Positions 55,982 through 64,000 of a stretch of DNA of 64,000 nucleotides are shown one piece after another (position 1 is the first letter of the stretch; the number at the start of each line of letters is the position of its first letter). Under the pieces are notes generated by a model. That model did no database searches. It saw nothing but the letters and a program-made list of their open reading frames with translations, and was not told the origin of the DNA. The translations under genes were made by a program, and so were the position numbers. The DNA comes from Poecilobothrus nobilitatus (Eukaryota; Arthropoda; Insecta; Diptera; Dolichopodidae), in assembly GCA_947095535.1 (NCBI GenBank), contig OX352772.1, positions 142,672,660 to 142,736,659 of the forward strand, read 5' to 3'.

Positions 55982-57197
55982 TTACGGCCAGATGAATCGA
56001 GTTGTCGGTTCGATGGATGGAACAGCTAAAATGTTGGCTTGATTTTCATTTATAATTCCTGGTTGTTTGAAATTGACTGGTATTATAGGATTGGTGTAGT
56101 ATTTTTTCTTGCGATACAGGATGTAGAATGTTGAATGAAATGTAATTGTGATTATGAATAATATAGTAACGACAGTTAGTGAAAGTGAAGTGTAAATTGT
56201 ATTTCTTTCGATTATTGTTAATTGATCTGCTTTGAAATTGAATTATTTAAGTTTTGAATTATTTAAGAATTGATAATTATTTAAGTTTTTTAAAAGTATT
56301 TTACTATTTGAATAATTGATTTTGTTGAAAATGGTTGGATGGATGTTTATTAAGTGTTATGATGTGAAAGAATGAGAATGTTTCATTAGAAATTAGAGGA
56401 ATCTGGATGTTAAAAATTATATTTGTATTGTTATAATAAGCTTGTAGTTCCAACATCTCATAGAGGTTTTCATCAGATTTTAAACTTAAATTTTGATTTT
56501 GGAAAATATTATGGATTTCCTGAATTTCATTTTGTTTTAGAATTTGTTTTGATATTATATTCAATTTTGCAAGGATAACGGCTTCTGCGATATTATTTAA
56601 ATGATCTTGTAATAGATCGATATTGTAATTAATTTGTTGTAATAATTGAAGGTATTTGAACTTTGAATTTTCAGACCTTATTGAATTTCTAAGTTGATCT
56701 TGGATATCGTTCAAATGGTGGGTTATTGAGGTTTGTTGTTCGTTAATGTGGTTTGTGATATTTTCAAACCGTTTGATTATATTATTATTCAAAAGGTTTT
56801 GGTTGAAAATACTGTTTTTTAAGTTATTTTCTGTCTTGATAATAGTTTCGATTTCTTCGTTTAGTTTTAATGCGTCATTTGCGTCCATATTTCCTGTGAT
56901 ACTTTTAATAAGAGTTCCTAGTCCGTTTATTATACCTCTACGTTTCCGGAATGTGGGCATTAAGTTAGATAGTTTATCTTTTAAAGTTCCAAATTTTAGT
57001 TTGGAAATTGTGAGAAATTGATCTAAAGTGGTTATTTTGTCTAGTGAATTTATAGAAATTTCTAAGTTATTTATGTTTTATTGATACTGTTCCGATTTAA
57101 CAATATGAAGGAAGTTTATATGAGTTTTTATAACTTTTGCTGAACCAAGGTTTAAAGGGAGAATGCCATTATTATTTGAAATATCATGAATTTCCAT
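55982..57197 (-). pseudogene. env: Errantivirus-type envelope glycoprotein (defective)
   Basis: The frame from the ATG at 57197 runs to 56304 with one in-frame TAA (57078-57080, codon 40). It holds a furin-type site RKRR followed by a glycine-rich fusion-peptide-like stretch GIINGLG, then a long coiled-coil-like region rich in Asn, Gln and Leu. After a break between ~56300 and 56220, a different frame shows a hydrophobic membrane anchor (near 56130-56190) and a short tail ending at 55982, just before the polypurine tract. In the family this protein mediates membrane fusion. The surface part upstream of the cleavage site is much shorter than usual. The stop and the frame break make this copy nonfunctional. 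Confidence 0.75.
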
Positions 57198-57204
57198 CCG
57201 CTGG

Positions 57205-59166
57205 CTAAGGGCTAGCGGTATCAGTCTGAAATTTAAGTTTACGTTTAATTTTGGATTTATGTAATTTTTGATTATTTTTTGTAATAACTGTAACTTTATT
57301 ATTTTTCTTAAGTCTACATCTTTTAAATCTAGCAGTGATTTTATTTCTACGGTTTTCTTTCCTGAATATTACTTGTTTCTTATTTATTTCGACAGGGTCT
57401 TCTCTATTACTGTTTAGTTTATCAATATTTTGATTCATAATTTTTTCTAATTGCGATTTTATTTTTGGGTATAATTCTTATTTAAATAAATTCAACTTTT
57501 CTAAATATTCATGTTCGTTATTAAATTTTACATTATCATTAAATTTATAGGTTTTTCCATAAAACAGTTCAAAAGGAGTACATTTTGTCGAAGAGTGTAT
57601 TGATTTATTATAGGTTATTAAGCATTCGTTTAGAATATCTGAGTGGTTTATTTCAATATTATTTTCTTTAATTTGATTTAAAATGATTCGATAAATTTCG
57701 GTAATTGTAGAATGAAGACGTTCAACAGGTGAATTAGATGAGGATTGTTGAAACGAAGTGTAGTGAACATTGATATTATATTGAAGGCAAAAATCTTTGA
57801 AAATATTGGCAGTAAATTCACCACTTTGATCACATACAATTTTTTGAGGAATACCGTGAAGGCTTATGAAATGTTTAATTGATTTGACAATATTAAGACT
57901 ATTCCTGGTTTCTAGAGGGTAAGCTGATGCAAATTTAGAGAATTTGTCGATTATTGTTAAGTTCAAAGAGTTATTTATTGTATATATGTCGATATGTATT
58001 ATGTCTAAAGGTTTTGTAGGGATTTCAGTTTTTTCGAATTTTAATTTGACTGGATGTCTGTCATATTTAAATCTGTTACAGATTTCACAATTATTTATTG
58101 TTTTTTGAATTTTATTTTTTAGAAACGGAAAGTAATGTTTCCTTTTTAAGTGGTTCAATGTTTCGTTTATGCCTCTGTGATTGTTTTTAATATGATAGTC
58201 TCTTGTTAATTTGTCTTGTTCGTCATTTTCCTTTATGTCCGTTAAAAATTCAGTGCATCTAACTAGTTTAAAGATTTTACTATTTGAAAAATATTTGGAA
58301 TATACATTTTGTATTATTTTAAATGTTTCATCGTCTGTGTGAATTGCCGAAAGTTTGTTTGGAACTAAGTATACTTTAAGGATTTCAGTGACATTTTCTT
58401 CGTTAAATGCAGGACTACGAATTGTTCTACAATATTTATTTCTAAAAACGGATTCTAATGAGAATGGAGGTCTTGTATCAGTTTTTATTAAGATTACTTG
58501 AAGGTTAAATTCATTTAACGGTCGTTCAAAGATATGTATTCCATCGTCAAGGTTTTCAACAGCAGAATGAATGGTAGAGGATGAATCAGAATTTGGATTA
58601 GGCTTAGATTGAGTGTTGGGGTTAGTATTAGAGATTGTAGAAACAATGTTGGAATTAAAAGATCTTATTGAATTTGTTTCGTTAATATTAATATCGATGT
58701 TGGGAATTTTGGTTGGAATTTCCTCAATTATAGTTCTACTTAAAGCGTCAGCGTTTGCATTTTGAGTGCCTTTTTTGTAGATGACTTGGTAGTCAAATTT
58801 CTCAAGTTTAAGGCGCCATCTGACTAATTTTGAATTTTAGTCTTTAAGACTCATAAGCCAAGTTAAGGGTTTATGATCGGTAACGATTTGAAATTTGTGA
58901 CCGTAAAGGTATGGCCTAAAGTATTTAGTGGCCCATACTATGGCTAAGAGTTCTTTTTCAATTGTTGAGTAGTTAATCTCGGTGTCGATGAGAGTACGAC
59001 TTGCGAAACAAATGGGTAAATCATTACCAATAGGGCCTTGAGATAGTACTGCTCCTATTGCGATATTGCTTGCGTCAGATGTTAGTACGAAAGGTTTCGA
59101 AAAGTCAGGATATTGTAAGATTGGATCGTTAATAAGTAGATTTTTACATAACTCGAATGTTTTAAG
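57205..59166 (-). pseudogene. pol: Gypsy pol: RNase H and integrase (two in-frame stops)
   Basis: One frame covers the segment. RNase H (about 58650-59166) has the acidic residues in TSDASNIAIG, IEKELLAI, TDHKPLTW and NANADALS. The integrase has a zinc-binding HHCC (HIKNNHRG ... CEICNRF), then DDE residues in DIIHIDIY, VCDQSGEF and SPVERLHS. A basic C-terminal tail ends at 57205, eight bases before env starts. In-frame TAA codons are at 58837-58839 and 57478-57480. The right edge is the hAT insertion, which separates it from RT. Confidence 0.85.
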
Positions 59167-61539
59167 CAGTGATGGCCAACCTACGGCCCGCGGGCCGGAT
59201 CCGGCCCAGCAGGTTTTTTAATACGGCCCACCAATAAATTTCCCATTAAAAAATATATTAATTTAAAAAACCCGTGATGGAAGTTTTTTTTTATTATTAT
59301 TTTTTCTAAGAATTTTAAATTATATTTTTTGAGTTCGGCAATGCAATATTTTGTGCTGGTTTTTCTTGCTAATTTTTTTTCTTCAAAAAAATTCAAAAAA
59401 ATTGAAAAAATTATCTAAGTTGGCTTTGTTAAAAAAAATTCTGTGATTTGGTTGTTGATACAAAGTTTACAATTATATTCTTAAGTACTTTAAAATCAGT
59501 ACGTTACTTGCGTTGTAGTTATACGTAATAAATATTTTGAATATCGAATAATTTTGCAAAATAAAATAATTATTATAATTTTTAAAAAGTACGGTAAAGC
59601 AAAATGTTGAAAAAAAGAAAAATTAATTCGGAAGATAGAGTATTTAATAATCGATGGAATGAAGATTATTTTTTTATTGAAAAAGGTACAAAAGCCTTGT
59701 GTTTGATATGTAAAGATACAATGTCAGTTTTTAAGGAATTCAATTTAAAGCGACATTATGATAGTAAACATAAATCGACATTTGACAATTATAATGGACA
59801 ATTATGAATAGAAAAATTTAATGCTTTAAAAAAAAACTTAGAAAAACAACAAAATGTGTTTAAAAAAAATCTAAACGAAAATGTGTCCGCTATAAGTGCT
59901 AGTGTTCAAGTTGCATATTTGATTGCATCTGAAAGTAAACCTTTTAGTGATGGCGAGTTCACAAAGCGTTGTATGCTAAAAGTGGTTTCCGAAATGTGTC
60001 CAGAAAAACTACCAGCTATAAATCAGGTTAGTTTATCCCGACAAACTATTACAAGACGAATTGAAAATATCGGTCAAGATTTAATGCAGCAATTGTGTGA
60101 GAAATCAAATGAAACAACATATTTTTCTCTAGCGTTAGATGAAAGTACTGACATAAAGGACACTGCCCAACAACTTATTTTTATACGAAGTATAAATTTT
60201 AATTTTGAAGTATGTGAAGAATTAGCAGAGCTTCATAGTATGTACCGTACAACTACAGGTGAAGATTTATTTAAACATCTTTGTAGTACTGTTGAAAAAT
60301 TAGGTTTAGATATGTGAAAGTTAACTGGTATTACAACTGATGGAGCAAGAAGTATGACAGGAAAAAATATAGGTATTTTAAGAAGACTTACTAAAAATCA
60401 AGAAGATATTGGTGCAAAACCACCAATCGCATTGCACTGTATTATTCACCAGGAATCTCTTTGTGGCAAAGTTTTAGATTTTCGTCACATAATGGACATT
60501 GTTATACCAACAGTAAATTTTATCCGATCAAGAGGTCTTAATCATCGACAATTTCGTAGTTTTCTAGCTGAACTTGAGTCGGAATATGACGATATTCTTT
60601 TGCACAGTAATGTACGTTGGCTTAGTCGCGGAAAGGTCTTATACAGGTTCTTTCAGTTACGTAATGAAATCGATATCTTCATGATTGAAAAAGGAAAAGA
60701 AATAAAAGAATTATTAAGCAAAGAATGGCTTTTCGATCATGCTTTTTTGGTTGATATTACACATCCATCTTAATTCTCTCAATACTAAACTACAAGGAAA
60801 AGATAAGTTACTACCCGAAGTATATGGTCATATTATGGCTTTGAAAATATGCTGATTTTGTTTAAAAATCAATTAAAAGAGGAAAATCTTGTTCATTTTG
60901 AATGGTGTACTGAACTTAAAAAAGTTTATATATTTGAAAAAACACGTTTTGTTGATTTAATTCAGATACTTGCAGATGAGTTTTCGCGACGTTTCACTGA
61001 TATGCGTTCAAAAGAAGATGACATAAAATTATTTGAAAATCCATTTTCTGTTGTTGCAGGCAACTGCAATGCTTCCTTACAGCTAGAACTCATTGAAATT
61101 CAAGCAGCCTCATATTTGAAAGACAGGTTTCAAGAATGTAAGGGAAAATTACTTGAATTTTATAAAGATTTGTCAGTCAATGATTTCCCAAATATCAGAG
61201 ATCATGCCATGCAATTTTTCCACATTATTTGGGTCAACTTACATATGTGAGCAGACATTTTCTCGAATGAAATTAAATAAATCCAAAATCAGAAATAGAA
61301 TAAATGACGATCATCTTCATTCCGTATTGCGAATTGGTGTGTCATCTTTTCAACCTCGGTTACAGAAAATTGTTAAAGATATACAACCGCAAGTCTCTCA
61401 TTAAATGTACATTTTTTTGTAATAATAAAAAAATTTAAATTATGAATATGTTGTTTTACAAATTTTTGTCAATATCGGTCCAGTTATATATATATAAATA
61501 TTATCTGGCCCAATTCCTATAAAAGGTTGGACACCACTG
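59167..61539 (+). mobile_element. hAT DNA transposon inserted in Gypsy pol
   Basis: The ends CAGTGATGGCCAACCT and, reversed, CAGTGGTGTCCAACCT form a 16-base terminal inverted repeat with two mismatches. Next to the left end is the palindrome CGGCCCGCGGGCCG. It is 2373 bases long and carries a degenerate transposase. Flanking 8-mers are GTTTTAAG and ATTGGTCG, so the expected 8-bp target duplication is not seen. The pol reading is cut at this exact place. Confidence 0.85.
59604..61404 (+). pseudogene. hAT transposase, BED-finger type (GTF2IRD2/ZBED5/SCAND3-like)
   Basis: The N-terminal BED-like finger is seen as CLICKDTMSVFKEFNLKRHY followed by a final His. The catalytic RNase H-like region has SLALDESTDIKDTAQQL, TGITTDGARSMTGKN and NVRWLSRGKVLYRFF. 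The C-terminal dimerisation part has YICEQTFSRMKLNKSKIRNR. In-frame stops are at 59805-59807, 60315-60317 and frame changes lie near 60770-60845 and 61218. All pieces except the last share one frame. Family size (~600 aa) agrees. The product would have excised and inserted the element; this copy cannot. Confidence 0.85.
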
Positions 61540-62450
61540 ATTGGTCGTTAAGATCAATTGTTTTGTTTTTCTTTAAACATGAAGTGAGTGGCTTAGTTAA
61601 TTTCGCGGAATCTTTTATAAATTTACGATAGTACCCTAAAAGTCCAAGGAATGATTTAATTTCCTTTTGGGTTTTTGGAATTGGAAATTTTTTGATGGCT
61701 TTGATTTTTTCAGGATTAGGTTTGACTCCTTCTGTGGTCACAATATGACCTAAAAATGCTACTTCTTTATGGAGGAATTCGGATTTGTCAAGCTGAACCT
61801 TAAGGTTCGATTGACGAAGTTTTTCGAATACTTTTCCCAGGCTTTCCTCATGTTCCTGAAGCGAAGTTGAGTAGACGATAATATCATCTAAGTAGACTAA
61901 ACATATTTTTCCTTGTAAATCCTCAAGGATATTATCTATGACGCGTTGAAAAGTAGATGGGGCATTTTTCAGCCCGAAAGGCATTCTTAAGTATTCGAAA
62001 TGGCCACCTTCAACAGTGAATGCTGTTTTTTGAACGTCTTTTGGGTCCATCTCTATTTGATGAAAACCCGAAGCTAAATCAAGTGTACTAAAGTACATAC
62101 TTTTTCCTAGTTTATCGAGAATTTCCGTAATATTGGGTAATGGGTAACGATCACTTATTGTCTTTTCATTAACCTTGCGATAGTCAATGACTAGTTTTCT
62201 GTTTACCGCTCGCGTCTAGTATTTTTGGAACGATCCAGACCGGAGTGCTCCATGGGGAATGGCTGGGTCGAATGATACCTTACGACAACATATCATTAAT
62301 TTGTCTTTTTACTTCCTCCTTATGCACGTAAGGGTATCTATAGGAATTCGTATATATAAGAATATCATCAACTGTATTAATACGATGTTTACCTTTATTT
62401 GTAAATGTTAAATTTTGGTCTTCTTTATAAAAAACGTCATCGTATTTTAC
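61540..62450 (-). pseudogene. pol: Gypsy pol: reverse transcriptase (defective)
   Basis: The frame 62206-61540 contains [38 protein letters not shown] and the catalytic [10 protein letters not shown]. The connection motifs [16 protein letters not shown] and [14 protein letters not shown] follow. Upstream an [21 protein letters not shown] stretch is preceded by an in-frame TAA near 62280, and a shift lies near 62212. The last residues before the hAT end are TIDLND. RNase H resumes on the other side of the hAT. Confidence 0.85.
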
Positions 62451-63210
62451 ATAAATTAAGTAAAACTCTTTGTTCTTCTTTATTTAAGTGGGAAACTCTC
62501 AGAGATTTATAAAAATTTTCAGGAAGAGTATTGGAAGTTGAACAGGAAAGATTAAAGTTATTAATTTCGATAAATTGATTAGAAGAGTAGGTATTAGCTT
62601 TTACAGGTTGCTCGAGGAAAACAGGTTGCTCGAGGAAAACAGTTGGAAGAAAATTTGAAACTTCAATAAAACTGTACCAATCGTTAGCATTGTAGATACC
62701 TTCTTGTATATACAATCCAGTTTTTAATTGTAATTTAGTGACTATGATATTACCATATTCTATATCAACTGGTAGTTTAAAGATTTGTTTAGAGTTAAGT
62801 TCGATTATGAATTTATTAGACATATAATTCGGTTTGAAATTTAGAGGTAAGGTAGAATATTTTGTAATTAGAATTTTATTTTCAGTGTCCACTTTGGCAC
62901 CTAAAGTTGAAAGTGCATCATAACCAAGAAGTCCGTCAAAATATGCGTGAAATTTGAAGTTTAAAAATTTGGTTTTTCCAGGATGGTTAAATTCAGCAAA
63001 GTTCGATAAAGTAACTTGTTGATTTAATTCGATATTATGCCGATATTATGAAGGCGGTAGAAATAGAAATAGGTTTAATTTTTTCAAAGATTTTTTTTGT
63101 AGTAAATCAGGACTTATAAAAGAGTTGGATGAACCGGTGTCAATAAGAAATTTTAAAGGACGACCAAAAGGTGAGCTGATATTTATGTAAGGAAAAACTG
63201 TACCATGCTT
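62437..63210 (-). pseudogene. pro: Gypsy pol: aspartic protease and linker (defective)
   Basis: The retropepsin catalytic motif is seen as FLIDTGSSNSFIS near 63130-63160, with the flap region broken by a stop near 63053. There a small duplication CCGATATTATG occurs. The C-terminal DGLLGYDAL signature follows near 62920. The frame 62437-62892 is a poorly conserved linker to RT and holds an 18-base tandem duplication (62605-62640) giving FLEQPVFLEQPV. The enzyme would cut Gag-Pol. Confidence 0.7.
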
Positions 63211-63218
63211 ATTCAAAT

Positions 63219-64000
63219 CTATGAACCCGATGGTTGGTTCCAGGCAGTTGGCAGAAAATTTTGATTTTGCGGGGTTTCTTCAATGTTGGTATTATTTATC
63301 CAAGCTGGAATATTGTGTTCAAAATTATAGAATTGGTCTAAATTTTGAAATTTATCATTTTTAATAAAATTATTATTATTATTACTATGTGAACATGAAC
63401 ATTGAGATGTATTTGTTGATATATTGTATAATTTTCTATTGAAATTTTGGTTTTGATTAAAATTTCTAGTTTGTTGGCTTGAAGAGTTTAACCGACGTTG
63501 AACTGTATTACCGGTACTAATATCCATGGGAGTAATATTTTGATTATTTGGTCTATTAGAATTCCAATTTTGTCTTTGGAATTTATTCTGATTAAATTGG
63601 TTATTTTGCTTATTATTATTATTAAAAAAGGAATTTCGTGGGTTTGAATGAAATGATTTTTGTGGTCTATTGAAATTTTGGTACCGTGGTTGTTGTAAAT
63701 TTTGTGAGAAACGATTATTAGATGTAATTGAATTATTGTTAAATTTAGTATATGAAATATTTTGTTCTTTAATACAGTATGAAAAAGCTGCTGATAATGA
63801 TTGAGGTTTCATGGCTCTTATAGTTGAGCCCAAAGGTTTCCTTAAACCCGATAAAAAGACATTTAAACACATTTCAGTATATAAATCTCGTTTACAATTT
63901 ATAATAGCGGAATTTCTTTCATGTATTTGTATATGGTTTGTCATAGTAGCTAAAATTTCTATCACTTCACTGTAGAAGGTTTCTACAGTCTTGTTATTTT
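63219..64000 (-). CDS. gag: Errantivirus Gag, C-terminal part (runs off window)
   Basis: The frame is open from the window edge to the TAG at 63219. It has EMCLNVFLSGLRKPLGSTIR and LSAAFSYCIKEQNISY, typical of errantivirus capsid proteins. A long Asn/Gln/Arg/Phe-rich tail with a CSCSH cluster follows, and no canonical CCHC knuckle is seen. The pol sense starts at the gag end in the -1 frame (FIDLNKHGTVF), as expected for programmed frameshifting. No stop is seen in the visible part. Confidence 0.8.
   Translation of the reverse strand, partial: NNKTVETFYSEVIEILATMTNHIQIHERNSAIINCKRDLYTEMCLNVFLSGLRKPLGSTIRAMKPQSLSAAFSYCIKEQNISYTKFNNNSITSNNRFSQNLQQPRYQNFNRPQKSFHSNPRNSFFNNNNKQNNQFNQNKFQRQNWNSNRPNNQNITPMDISTGNTVQRRLNSSSQQTRNFNQNQNFNRKLYNISTNTSQCSCSHSNNNNNFIKNDKFQNLDQFYNFEHNIPAWINNTNIEETPQNQNFLPTAWNQPSGS

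Larger units (their letters stand above)
55610..64000 (-). mobile_element. Gypsy/errantivirus-like endogenous retrovirus, 3' LTR to gag (runs off window)
   Basis: Genes on the minus strand are, from right to left, gag, protease, RT, RNase H, integrase, env, polypurine tract and LTR. The env with furin-type site and fusion peptide separates it from ordinary Gypsy elements. A hAT transposon (59167-61539) splits pol. Several stops and shifts make it defective. The 5' LTR and primer site lie beyond 64000. Confidence 0.85.

Overview
This AT-rich window looks like an accessory, transposon-dense stretch of a higher dipteran insect genome. The evidence is a spliced glutaredoxin-domain host gene with short introns, fly-type noncoding repeats ending in ACGGGTATAA, an errantivirus-like Gypsy element, and several LINE families. 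I see no bacterial genes, CRISPR array or confident tRNA/rRNA gene. Almost every transposon gene carries stops, frameshifts or deletions, so most of the window is a fossil record.

Left end (1-1400): a BEL/Pao-type retrotransposon on the minus strand (Gag start, tRNA primer site, probable LTR), then an exon-like sequence with a poly(A) signal. Region 1.45-16.3 kb: a full-length but decayed Maverick/Polinton, with repeat-rich inverted ends, integrase, packaging ATPase, two small structural-type proteins, minor and major capsid proteins, an exonuclease-like protein, adenain-type protease, a 194-codon protein, a second exonuclease-like protein, an OB-like protein and protein-primed type DNA polymerase B. 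Region 16.4-21.2 kb: the middle of a second, clearly divergent Polinton in the opposite orientation, truncated on both sides and joined to a LINE endonuclease fragment. Together they show that one virus-like lineage had at least two sublineages here, with the same gene order from ATPase to protease.

Region 21-36 kb: a MITE with ~31-bp inverted ends, a ~100-bp palindrome, a Helitron helicase remnant, and two 1.55-1.59-kb copies of a noncoding repeat in inverted orientation. These flank the last three exons of a GRXCR1-like host gene (minus strand, 32124-34038), the only convincing intact host coding sequence.

Region 36-50 kb: a Jockey-like LINE remnant, a ~744-bp tandem array, a recent ~2.75-kb tandem duplication carrying a Loa-like LINE with RNase H, and a noncoding repeat containing a ~307-bp tandem array. 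Region 50-55.6 kb: a LINE reverse transcriptase ORF with an unusual cysteine-rich insertion, an unrecognised 194-aa ORF, a fold-back repeat and a minus-strand LINE relic. Region 55.6-64 kb: a Gypsy/errantivirus-like provirus on the minus strand (LTR, env, integrase, RNase H, RT, protease, gag), split between RT and RNase H by a decayed hAT transposon with BED-finger transposase.

The most unusual signals are the two exonuclease-like paralogs inside one Polinton, the head-to-tail arrangement of divergent Polintons, the inverted repeat pair around the host exons, and the fresh tandem duplication with a deletion and filler at its junction.
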